Assembly (NCBI GenBank): GCA_964415245.1
Contig: CAYQAJ010000194.1
Coordinates: forward strand, 1-9,961
Length of the DNA: 9,961 bases
Reading direction: 5' to 3'
Origin: CAYQAJ01 sp964415245
Lineage (GTDB): Bacteria > Planctomycetota > Planctomycetia > Pirellulales > Pirellulaceae
Program-made: the position numbers and the translations under genes
Notes under the pieces: model-generated
The model's input: the letters and a program-made list of their open reading frames with translations, nothing else
What the model was told of the DNA's origin: nothing
Databases searched by the model: none
Shown: positions 1 through 6,155 of the stretch, piece after piece
Layout of the letters: every line of letters starts with the position of its first letter
Numbering within the stretch: the stretch's first letter is position 1

Positions 1-28
1 GCGGCAGCAGTGCACCCGTCCTCGCCAT

Positions 29-1882
29 CTACCTCTGCTCCGCTTCCGGCGCCGGTCCCGCATTGCGGGCCGGGTCGTCGTCCGGCAACGTCCAACTGGC
101 GCTCACCACCAAGCCATTGTCGCGGAAGGTGAACCGGTCTTCGCTCGTGCTGTTGTAGCGAAAATGGGGCACATCCGGTGCCGTCACCAACCGGTTGTTC
201 TGCAGTGTGTCGTTTTCGGCCTGATGAAATCGAATCGGGCTGCGGGCGATGCCGTAGATCGTGTTGTTCTCGACCACAAACAGCGAGCTGCCCTCATCCA
301 TGAAGATGCCGTTGCTCTCAGCCCGACCGGCGTTCGGTGGAACGTCGAAGATCAGGTTGCCGCGCAGCACGCCGTCGGGCTGGCGGCCCAAGGTGTAGAT
401 ACCGCCGCCGTCCGAGAGAATCTGCATCACGCGGTGGATGCGGTTGTCGGCCACCACGTTTCCCTCGGACGCGGTCGGCCGCGTGTTCCAGCTCCAACCC
501 AGCGACACGCCGGTATAGGGGAGATCGCTTACCTCATTGCGAGCCACAAGCGTGCGCCGCGTGATTCCGACCCAGATTCCGACGGCGCCGTAAAATGTGG
601 CGCCGCAGCGGCGGACCACGTTGTCGACGAGCTGGTTGCCGTCGCACACCAAGTCATCGCGCCCACCATCGAGGCGCGAGAACGTTTCGCCGACCATGAT
701 GCCGTTGCCGGCCACGTCCTCGACCACGCACCGCGCCACGCGGTTGCCGTGGCAACTCCGGCGAAAGTACACGCCGCATCCGCCCAAGTGCGCGAAATGG
801 CATCGTTCGACAGCGCAGATTTCGGCCAGATCGAACAAAACGGCCGAATCGACCACCGTGCGTGAGCCGCCGCGTTCGCCGTCGCGGGGCTCGAAAAAAC
901 ACGCTTGGCCCGCCGCGTAGCCGCCCGAAGGCAGGTCCCACCGCGTGTGCGCGAAGGTCAATCCCACGAAGCGCAGACCGCGGACCGGAGTGCCCTTCTG
1001 CGCGTCGCCCGACACCACGATCAGATTCGTCAGCCGCGGCGCGATCACCTGTTCGTCGGTGGGTTCGATCTTGCCGGTCGGGCGATACCGCAGCCGGCCC
1101 GACTTGGTATCGAGATACCATTCCCCCGGTGCATCGAGATACTCGGCCGCATTCTCCAGAAAGTACCGCGGGTGGCTTTCAAAGTTGTCGATGGCGAAAT
1201 GTGGGGACGATGGGCCGATCGGATTGGTGAACGTCATCGTGCGGGCGGCCGTGTCGATCGACCGAACTCCCACGCGCGAGGTCGACCAATCGTGCAGGAA
1301 CACCACCTCGACCCCTGCCAGATCGGCGGGGGGTTTTACGTCCCCCTCGCGGTACGAAAAGCTCGTGCGGCGATCGGGGCCCGCGCTATCGACCCGCACG
1401 AACCCTTCGTTCGGCTCGCGCGCCCGTGTCTGCCTCGCGCCGGCGACGTACAGGTCGCGAAACCGCCACTCGCCCGAACGCACGGTGGGAATGTCGGCCT
1501 CCCACACGCCGTCGTTCACCTGCCAGGGGCCGATCGGCGAGCCGCCGCTGAGCACGACTTCTTCGCCGGGGAAGGCCGCATACGTGACGCTCCCTCCGTC
1601 GCCCGCGCTATCCTCGGGTCCAAACCGCAGCGGCTCGCGCAGAAAGTAAGTGCCGCCGCGGATGAGCACGGTGGCCCCCTTCGCTCCGCCGGCCAGCTTG
1701 CCGCGCACGAGCTCCTGCGCCCGCGCCACACTTGCCACAGGCCGCTCGGCAGTGCCGGGGTTTTCGTCGCTACCCGTGGTGGCCACAAACACATCGGCCT
1801 CGGGCACATCGGCTCGACTGATTTCATGGAACGCAAGCGAACCGAGCGCGATTGCCATCGCGCACAGGAGTCTCGCGGGCAT
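29..1882 (-). CDS. Secreted right-handed parallel beta-helix protein, GH141-like
   Basis: The predicted 617-aa secreted protein probably acts on a glycan outside the cytoplasm or in the periplasm. Residues 1-24 form a signal peptide (hydrophobic MAIALGSLAF, likely cleavage after SRA). Residues 31-115 match the opening of DUF1565/GH141-type proteins: VATTGSDENPGT, LIRGGTYFL, and TYAAFPGEEVVLSGG. A beta-strand linker carries EYLDAPGEWYLD (247-258). From about 285 to 595 there are repeated turns such as GNGIMVG, NRIHRV and ENNTIYGI, typical of a right-handed beta-helix. Asp491 (SDGGGIYT) and Asp529 (FMDEGSS) sit where paired acidic residues would be expected in GH141 enzymes; this is from memory of the family and not aligned. 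The frame stays open upstream to 2044, but that part overlaps the reductase gene and lacks a signal peptide, so the ATG at 1882 is chosen. It starts 26 bases after the reductase stop, suggesting one transcript. A non-catalytic carbohydrate-binding role is also possible. Confidence 0.85.
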   Translation of the reverse strand: MPARLLCAMAIALGSLAFHEISRADVPEADVFVATTGSDENPGTAERPVASVARAQELVRGKLAGGAKGATVLIRGGTYFLREPLRFGPEDSAGDGGSVTYAAFPGEEVVLSGGSPIGPWQVNDGVWEADIPTVRSGEWRFRDLYVAGARQTRAREPNEGFVRVDSAGPDRRTSFSYREGDVKPPADLAGVEVVFLHDWSTSRVGVRSIDTAARTMTFTNPIGPSSPHFAIDNFESHPRYFLENAAEYLDAPGEWYLDTKSGRLRYRPTGKIEPTDEQVIAPRLTNLIVVSGDAQKGTPVRGLRFVGLTFAHTRWDLPSGGYAAGQACFFEPRDGERGGSRTVVDSAVLFDLAEICAVERCHFAHLGGCGVYFRRSCHGNRVARCVVEDVAGNGIMVGETFSRLDGGRDDLVCDGNQLVDNVVRRCGATFYGAVGIWVGITRRTLVARNEVSDLPYTGVSLGWSWNTRPTASEGNVVADNRIHRVMQILSDGGGIYTLGRQPDGVLRGNLIFDVPPNAGRAESNGIFMDEGSSLFVVENNTIYGIARSPIRFHQAENDTLQNNRLVTAPDVPHFRYNSTSEDRFTFRDNGLVVSASWTLPDDDPARNAGPAPEAEQR

Positions 1883-1908
1883 GTTGTATCTCACGCTAAT
1901 ATGTCTAC

Positions 1909-2877
1909 CTAAACAGGCAATTTCATCTGAGGCTCGCCGCGCTCGGCGAGCGCTTTGTCGATTCGCGCAAGCTGCTCGGGCGATAAGCGCCAACCCATGG
2001 CGCCCGCAGTTTCGGCGATTTGCTCGGGCCGCTTGGCGCCGCACAGCGCCGCGGTGATTCCCTCACGATGAATGACCCAGTTCACCGCCACTTGCGCCAC
2101 GGTGCGGCCCGCCTCGTCGGCGATCTCGCGCAAGTGGTCGAGAAAGTCTTGGTTCTTCGCCCATTCCCGCCCCTGGAACATCGGGTACTTCGCCCGGCCG
2201 TCGCCGGGAGGGAACTTGTGGTCGCGCGCCAGCTTGCCGGCCAGCAATCCTTTGAGCAGCGGCCAATAAACGACCACCGCGATGTTCCTCTCCCGGCACC
2301 AAGGCAAAGTGTCTGCCTCGATCTGCCGCTGCAGCATGTTATACGGCGGCTGGAACGCGGCAAGTGGGCACTCGGCCGCGAATTCTTGTAGCTGCGCGAG
2401 CGTGACGTTCGACGCGCCGATCGATAGCGCCTTACCTTCTTCCATCAGCCGTCGCAGTCCCGACGCCGACTCGGCCACCGGAGTCGCCGGGTCGGGCGCG
2501 TGCAGATATAGCAGCTCAACGCGATCGGTCCCCAATCGACGCAGGCTCTCTTCGCACTGCCGGCGGAGCGTTTCGGGCCGCGCGTCGATCACGCGCCCGC
2601 CTTGGCCGTCCCAGGCGATGCCCCCCTTGGTGGCGATCACTACGCTGTCCCGCCGTGAGCCCACCGCGCGGGCAATGAGCCGTTCGCTTTCGCCCTCGCG
2701 CCCGTATGCGTAAGCGGTATCGAAAAAGTTCACGCCCAGTTCAAGGCACACTTCGATCGTTGCCAGGCTGTCGCGATCGTTCACGTCGAGGCTCGTCATG
2801 CCGGAGATCGGCCAACACCCCAACGCAACGGGCGACACACGAATGCCGGTATTACCCAGTGGTCGCAATTCGCTCAT
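1909..2877 (-). CDS. Aldo/keto reductase
   Basis: This is a 322-aa cytoplasmic NAD(P)H-dependent oxidoreductase of the aldo/keto reductase superfamily with a TIM-barrel fold. It would interconvert a carbonyl and an alcohol; the substrate is unknown. The catalytic tetrad is visible: Asp53 and Tyr58 in FFDTAYAYG, Lys84 in ATKGG, and His126 in LYLHAPD. The N-terminus LGNTGIRVSPVALGCW is typical of the superfamily. The C-terminal CGAKRPEQIAETAGA (about 279-293) matches the usual NADPH phosphate-binding stretch. Length is normal for the family. The ATG at 2877 is preceded by only a weak GAG-type ribosome site. The gene lies downstream of rsmG, separated by a repeat-filled gap of 178 bases, and 26 bases upstream of the beta-helix gene, so it pairs more naturally with the latter. 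A sugar or polyol substrate is inferred from that neighbour only. Confidence 0.95.
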   Translation of the reverse strand: MSELRPLGNTGIRVSPVALGCWPISGMTSLDVNDRDSLATIEVCLELGVNFFDTAYAYGREGESERLIARAVGSRRDSVVIATKGGIAWDGQGGRVIDARPETLRRQCEESLRRLGTDRVELLYLHAPDPATPVAESASGLRRLMEEGKALSIGASNVTLAQLQEFAAECPLAAFQPPYNMLQRQIEADTLPWCRERNIAVVVYWPLLKGLLAGKLARDHKFPPGDGRAKYPMFQGREWAKNQDFLDHLREIADEAGRTVAQVAVNWVIHREGITAALCGAKRPEQIAETAGAMGWRLSPEQLARIDKALAERGEPQMKLPV

Positions 2878-2905
2878 GAGGATTCACTCGTGTCTGTCCG
2901 AAAGC

Positions 2906-3047
2906 CGTCAGGGACTGGCGCGTCGGGGACTGGCTCGCTTTGCGGAGTCTGCGGAGCAAAGCGTGCCTGTTCCCTTCTCCGGACGCGCCTCGGCTCGCTT
3001 TGCGCAGTCTGCGAAGCAAAGTGTGCCTGTCCCCCTCTCCGGACGCG
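2906..3047. repeat. Tandemly duplicated palindromic repeat core (family A, degenerate)
   Basis: Bases 2932-2987 and 2992-3047 are near-identical copies with a 60-base period. They share GGCTCGCTTTGCG, the AGTCTGCG core, GAGCAAAG/AAGCAAAG, GTGCCTG and CTCTCCGGACGCG. Just upstream, 2906-2920 and 2921-2935 repeat CGTCNGGGACTGGC with a 15-base period. The core is the same as in the elements at 5310-5467, 8519-8631 and 8639-8714, but the AAAACCGTC/GACGGTTTT ends are not intact here. Each copy can fold (GGGGACTGGC with GCCTGTCCCC, TTTGC with GCAAA). It fills the gap between rsmG and the aldo/keto reductase gene and may attenuate or end rsmG transcription; that role is inference. Confidence 0.85.
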
Positions 3048-3055
3048 GACAGGCG

Positions 3056-3814
3056 TTATTGTTCCCGCGTTCGCCCCTTCGGCCACAACTCCAGGATCAC
3101 ACTCTCCGCATCGGCCCCCGGCGGTGTGTAGCTCGCGGCCTTGCGCAGTTCCAGTGGACGCAGCATCCCGCGGTGCCGCGCTTCCTTGCGCTCTTCGACC
3201 CACGCCGGTCCCTTGATCACCAACAGCCGCCCGATTGATGCCCAGTGCGGCGCGAACCAATTGCAGATCTTCCACAGCGGGCCGACCGCGCGGGCCACCA
3301 GCGTGTCGAATCTCAGGTCGTCGAGCAGGTGCTCGGCCCGCGCCTCGAACACGGGCACCGGCAGCTTGAGTCGGTCGATCATTTCGGCCAGCGCTCGGGC
3401 CTTCTTACCGACCGACTCGACCAGCGAAACGTGTACGTCGTTCCTGAGAATCGCCAGCACGATGCCGGGTACGCCGCCGCCGCTCCCCACGTCGAGCACC
3501 CGTTCGCCCGGCCGCAAGAGTGCCGCAAGCTGCATGCTGTCGACCAGATCGCGGGCGACAAACGTTTCGTAATCAGTGTGGCGAGTCAGGTTGAGCCGCT
3601 GGTTCGTCTCCCATAGCACGCGGCAGTACTCTTCTAGCACCGTCACCTGCTCGATCGGCAATTCGATCGCGTGCCGCGCCAGCGCCGCACTCAGCGAATC
3701 GCCGGCGTTTTCCGCCGGCTGCGGCTCGACGCGCTGTACCGATTCCAACTCCGCGGCCTGCGGCGATTCCGGCTCCGTCGATTCTGGCTCGCTGACCATG
3801 CTCTTAGTTGTCAT
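3056..3814 (-). CDS. rsmG: 16S rRNA (guanine(527)-N(7))-methyltransferase RsmG
   Basis: RsmG methylates N7 of G527 in 16S rRNA using S-adenosylmethionine; in other bacteria its loss gives low-level streptomycin resistance. From the ATG at 3814 the product is 252 aa. Residues 56-80 hold the RsmG signature LEEYCRVLWETNQRLNLTR. LDVGSGGGVPGIVLAI (107-122) is the SAM-binding loop, VESVGKKARAL (132-142) the second Rossmann strand region, and FDTLVARAVGPL plus LLVIKGP the conserved RNA methyltransferase core. About 40 N-terminal residues, rich in Glu, Pro and Ser, are extra compared with the roughly 207-aa E. coli protein. ATG codons at 3823, 3814 and 3799 are all possible and none has a clear Shine-Dalgarno site. 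The open frame continues to 5296 only because it runs antisense to the next gene. It is not next to mnmG or parAB here. It diverges from the Gfo/Idh/MocA gene. Confidence 0.95.
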   Translation of the reverse strand: MTTKSMVSEPESTEPESPQAAELESVQRVEPQPAENAGDSLSAALARHAIELPIEQVTVLEEYCRVLWETNQRLNLTRHTDYETFVARDLVDSMQLAALLRPGERVLDVGSGGGVPGIVLAILRNDVHVSLVESVGKKARALAEMIDRLKLPVPVFEARAEHLLDDLRFDTLVARAVGPLWKICNWFAPHWASIGRLLVIKGPAWVEERKEARHRGMLRPLELRKAASYTPPGADAESVILELWPKGRTREQ

Positions 3815-3823
3815 TTGCCACAT

Positions 3824-3958
3824 CGGCAGGGCAAAGGTAGATTTGCAAGCGTTGTTGGGATGGCAGGATAATGCACCGCAAGCTCCGCACGGGGGCGTCG
3901 AGCGCGTCTGGCGAGTATAACCCAGAGCGCCCGCGACACAACAAGGGCCTACCGGCAC
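3824..3958. promoter_or_regulatory. Divergent intergenic region between rsmG and the oxidoreductase gene
   Basis: This roughly 135-base gap separates two divergent genes and must hold their promoters if each is transcribed on its own. On the plus strand, TATAAC at 3916-3921 resembles a -10 box, but no good -35 box lies 16-18 bases before it. AAGGG at 3943-3947 lies 11 bases before the ATG at 3959, a loose ribosome site. On the minus strand no convincing promoter was found. No operator-like palindrome stands out. Confidence 0.35.
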
Positions 3959-5311
3959 ATGAAACAGCGGCACAAACCAGCAGCGAGCAAGTCGCAGCGC
4001 AACCGGGGAACGTCGCGCCGCACCTTCCTCGCGCAAAGTGCGGCCGCCGCAGTCGCCGCAACCGGCTTTTTCAGCGAAGTTGCCGCCGCGCCTTCCGAGG
4101 CGCCGTCGGAGACGCTGCGCATCGGTGCCATCGGCGTCGGCAACCGCGGCGTCGACAACATAGTGGCGGTGAACAAGGAGCCGGGCGTCGAGATCGCCGC
4201 GCTGTGCGACGTCGATCAAAAATTCCTGGCCTACATGGTCCGCCGCTTCCCCCGCGCCAGCCAGTACCGCGACTTCCGCAAGATGCTCGATCAAGCCGGC
4301 CTCGACGCGGTCATCGTCAGCACGCCCGACCACACGCACGCCCACGCCGCGGCCGCCGCCATGCGACGCGGCCTGCACGTGTACTGCGAGAAGCCGCTGG
4401 CCCACACGTTCGACGAAGTGCGGCTGCTGGCCCGGCTCGCCGGCGACACGCACCTCCTCACGCAAATGGGCAACCAGTGGCGAGCCAGCGACGGCTACCG
4501 ACGCGCGGTCGCGCTGATTCGCGCAGGCACAATCGGCAACGTCGAGCAGGTGTACTCGTGGACCGATCGCCCGTTGTGGCCGCAGGGCATCGACCGCCCC
4601 GCCGAACAGCCCGACGTGCCCGAGCACCTCGACTGGGATTTGTGGATCGGCCCGGCGCCCACTCGCCCGTACAGCGCCGCGTATCATCCGCTCAAGTGGC
4701 GCGGCTGGTGGGATTTTGGAACCGGCGCCCTGGGGGATATGGGTTCGCATCTGTTGGACCCGATCTACCTGGCCCTCGACCTGGCCTATCCGACTTTGAT
4801 CGAAGCCGACACCACCGAAGTGAACGCCGAAACGTATCCCGCTGCCAGCACCGTGCGATTCACCTTTGCTGCCCGTGGCGAACTTCCACCCGTCGCGCTC
4901 ACCTGGTATGACGGCGGAAGAATCCCGCCCGAGTCGGTCACCGGAACTTCGCGTCCGCCCGCCAACGGTTCGCTGCTGGTGGGGAGCCGCGCGAAAATGT
5001 TTATCCCCGAGCGCGGCGGCGATCCACGAGTTCTGCCTCTGAAGCGTGGCGACAAAGTCGAAGTGCCACAGCTCGAATTGCCTCCCGCTCCCGGCCACCA
5101 CGCCGAGTGGATCGAATCCTGCAAAACCGCCAAGCCCACGAGCAGCAGCTTCGCCGACGTGGCGCCGATGGTCCAAACGTGCCACCTTGGCAACATCGCC
5201 ATCCGCCTCGGCCAAGAGTTCGACTGGGACGCCGACAAGGCCGCGCCAATCGACTGCCCCGCCGCCGCTGCCCTCCTCCGCCGCGATTACCGCCACGGCT
5301 GGGAACTGTGA
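3959..5311 (+). CDS. Tat-exported Gfo/Idh/MocA family oxidoreductase
   Basis: The 450-aa predicted NAD(P)-dependent oxidoreductase probably acts on a sugar, inositol or glycan-derived substrate outside the cytoplasm. Residues 1-44 form a Tat signal: Arg/Lys-rich start, twin arginine in SRRTFLAQS (19-27), hydrophobic AAAAVAATGFF, and a likely cut after VAAA. The Rossmann domain starts at LRIGAIGVGNRG (53-64). VIVSTPDHTHA (118-128) and EKPLA (144-148) are the standard motifs, Lys145 being the usual catalytic lysine. WWDFGTGALGDMGSHLLD (250-267) is the second-domain signature. Length and architecture match the many exported family members found in Planctomycetota, which often retain a tightly bound cofactor. 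The substrate cannot be assigned. The TGA stop overlaps the left end of an inverted-repeat element (5310-5467), so no 3' untranslated spacer separates gene and repeat. Confidence 0.95.
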   Translation: MKQRHKPAASKSQRNRGTSRRTFLAQSAAAAVAATGFFSEVAAAPSEAPSETLRIGAIGVGNRGVDNIVAVNKEPGVEIAALCDVDQKFLAYMVRRFPRASQYRDFRKMLDQAGLDAVIVSTPDHTHAHAAAAAMRRGLHVYCEKPLAHTFDEVRLLARLAGDTHLLTQMGNQWRASDGYRRAVALIRAGTIGNVEQVYSWTDRPLWPQGIDRPAEQPDVPEHLDWDLWIGPAPTRPYSAAYHPLKWRGWWDFGTGALGDMGSHLLDPIYLALDLAYPTLIEADTTEVNAETYPAASTVRFTFAARGELPPVALTWYDGGRIPPESVTGTSRPPANGSLLVGSRAKMFIPERGGDPRVLPLKRGDKVEVPQLELPPAPGHHAEWIESCKTAKPTSSSFADVAPMVQTCHLGNIAIRLGQEFDWDADKAAPIDCPAAAALLRRDYRHGWEL

Positions 5312-5467
5312 GCGGATCGGAAAACCGTCGGGGACTGGCTCATTTTGCGCTCGTCAGTTGTCAGTTGTTCGTAGTCCGTTGCAAATTCGACTGCCGGCTG
5401 AAAACTGAACACTGAAAACTTGGGCCCGTGCCTGTCCCCTTCTCGGAGACGGTTTTCCGATCCGCTC
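5310..5467. repeat. Palindromic element (family A) with 20-base perfect ends and heptamer repeats in its loop
   Basis: The element is bounded by a perfect inverted repeat: GAGCGGATCGGAAAACCGTC at 5310-5329 and its reverse complement at 5448-5467. Inside, GGGGACTGGC (5330-5339) pairs with GCCTGTCCCC (5430-5439) with one mismatch. Where the short copy at 8639-8714 has a loop of about 30 bases, this one carries heptamer arrays: GTCAGTT-type units at 5353-5380 and CTGAAAA/CTGAACA units at 5398-5418. The left end overlaps the TGA of the oxidoreductase gene, so the element could act as its terminator or as an mRNA 3'-end stabiliser (inference). There are no coding frames of note. Confidence 0.85.
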
Positions 5468-5485
5468 GCAGGGCGTCAGGAAAGT

Positions 5486-5510
5486 AGGTCCTGCTTGCCG
5501 AGCGGGACCT
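5486..5510. repeat. Hairpin repeat, copy 1 (AGGTCC stem, TGCCG loop)
   Basis: AGGTCCTGCT (5486-5495) and AGCGGGACCT (5501-5510) form a 10-base-pair stem with one G-U pair and a 5-base loop TGCCG. A near-identical copy lies at 5966-5990; both are preceded by GT. It has no T-run, so a role as an intrinsic terminator is uncertain. Confidence 0.8.
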
Positions 5511-5554
5511 CTGTTATCATGACTCCCAGCCGGTACGGTGGCTTGTTCGACGTC

Positions 5555-5574
5555 ATTCCCGCGCACGCGGGAAT
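5555..5574. repeat. ATTCCCGCG palindrome, widespread GTCATTCCCGCG-type repeat
   Basis: ATTCCCGCG and CGCGGGAAT flank only two bases, giving a perfect 9-base-pair inverted repeat. The surrounding GTC...CCAG matches the dispersed short repeat seen in many unrelated bacteria and resembles Neisseria dRS3 in its ATTCCC/GGGAAT ends. That comparison is from memory. Confidence 0.75.
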
Positions 5575-5588
5575 CCAGTTCGCTTGTT

Positions 5589-5616
5589 GTCGGTTGTCCG
5601 TGGTCAGTTGTGCGTT
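5589..5616. repeat. Heptamer array, GTCAGTT family (four units)
   Basis: Four consecutive 7-base units fit GTNNGTK (GTCGGTT, GTCCGTG, GTCAGTT, GTGCGTT) without indels. The family is the same as at 5353-5380 and 7029-7060. It lies in the noncoding gap between the oxidoreductase and the 65-aa gene. Confidence 0.8.
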
Positions 5617-5633
5617 GTAATGGAGGTTCCGGC

Positions 5634-5682
5634 TCTCCATTCTTCATTCTGCACTCTTCATTCTGCACTCTGCCATCTTCCC
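5634..5682. repeat. Heptamer array, TCTTCAT/TCTGCAC family (seven units)
   Basis: Seven 7-base units in perfect register all begin TCT. TCTTCAT and TCTGCAC alternate twice, giving an exact 14-base tandem repeat at 5641-5668; the outer units are degenerate. A small inverted repeat, AATGGAG (5619-5625) with CTCCATT (5635-5641), overlaps the left end. The array ends 33 bases before the ATG of the 65-aa gene, so it probably lies in or near its leader. Confidence 0.85.
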
Positions 5683-5715
5683 ACCCCCCCAAAACTTCAT
5701 CGCCATAAGCCCAAC

Positions 5716-5913
5716 ATGACTCCCGAAGCGGCACTCGCCAAACAAATCGAACTCTACCGGGCCATGACCGGCGAGCAGCGCCTCGCCATCGCGCTCGATC
5801 TGCACGAGTTCGCCTGCGACGTGGCCCGCGCGGGCATCCGCCACCAGTTTCCAGGCGCGAGCGCCGACGAAGTCGAACGCGAGCTGCGTCGCCGCATCGA
5901 GCTGAGCCGGTAA
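5716..5913 (+). CDS. Small hypothetical protein, 65 aa
   Basis: The predicted product is a 65-aa soluble, probably all-helical protein. No function is recognised. The sequence runs MTPEAALAKQIELYRAMTGE, then a conserved-looking centre with ALDLHEFACDVARAG, and ends in a charged helix, DEVERELRRRIELSR. There is no signal peptide or membrane segment. I recall similar short proteins in planctomycetes and cyanobacteria, also without known function; this is memory, not a search. The frame is open upstream to 5584, but that part is translated heptamer repeat, so the ATG at 5716 is preferred despite lacking a clear ribosome site. The gene is bracketed by two copies of the same hairpin (5486-5510 and 5966-5990), an arrangement like a small cassette. 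Confidence 0.75.
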   Translation: MTPEAALAKQIELYRAMTGEQRLAIALDLHEFACDVARAGIRHQFPGASADEVERELRRRIELSR

Positions 5914-5965
5914 CTCTGTTTACCTGGCGTGGCGAAGACGCGCCGGCTCGGCGGCTGGGAACAGT

Positions 5966-5990
5966 AGGTCCTGCTTGCCGAGCAGGACCT
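5966..5990. terminator. Hairpin repeat, copy 2; possible terminator after the 65-aa gene
   Basis: AGGTCCTGCT (5966-5975) and AGCAGGACCT (5981-5990) form a perfect 10-base-pair stem with loop TGCCG, followed by TTTCC. It begins 52 bases after the stop at 5913. The stem differs from copy 1 (5486-5510) at one base, which changes a G-U pair to A-U and so keeps the fold. The T-tract is short, so termination is a guess; the repeat itself is clear. Confidence 0.5.
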
Positions 5991-6142
5991 TTCCTGTCAC
6001 GGCGCGGTCGTGAGACCGGCCATAACGCGGGTGCTCCGTACTTCCTTGCCGTGCGTGTTGCCGCTCACTACACTTATCGAGTTGTGCTTTCCTTCGGTCG
6101 AAATGCCGAGGACTGTGCGACGGGAGCCCTTTATCACTCCGC

Positions 6143-6147
6143 AGGAG
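6143..6147 (+). promoter_or_regulatory. Shine-Dalgarno site that decides the start at 6156
   Basis: AGGAG lies 8 bases before the ATG at 6156, an ideal spacing, but only 2 bases before the ATG at 6150. It therefore favours 6156 over 6150 and over the much earlier in-frame ATG at 6051. Confidence 0.7.
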
Positions 6148-6155
6148 CGATGCCC

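Noticed and set aside
1883..2044. 54-residue N-terminal extension of the beta-helix protein
   Set aside because: It overlaps the aldo/keto reductase gene, is Arg/Ala-rich, and would bury the signal peptide that starts at 1882.
3824..5296. A stop-free minus-strand frame of about 490 codons upstream of rsmG, antisense to the oxidoreductase gene
   Set aside because: It mirrors the codon structure of the real plus-strand gene in G+C-rich DNA, and the RsmG homology begins only near 3700.
5353..5682. CRISPR-like array
   Set aside because: The repeats are 7-base tandem units without unique spacers of constant length, and there are no cas genes.
5584..5715. 44-residue N-terminal extension of the 65-aa protein
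   Set aside because: It is translated heptamer repeat sequence; the 7-base period is out of phase with codons.
6051..6155. Earlier in-frame ATG for the membrane protein
   Set aside because: The AGGAG at 6143-6147 is correctly placed only for the ATG at 6156, and the extension is not protein-like before the membrane segment.
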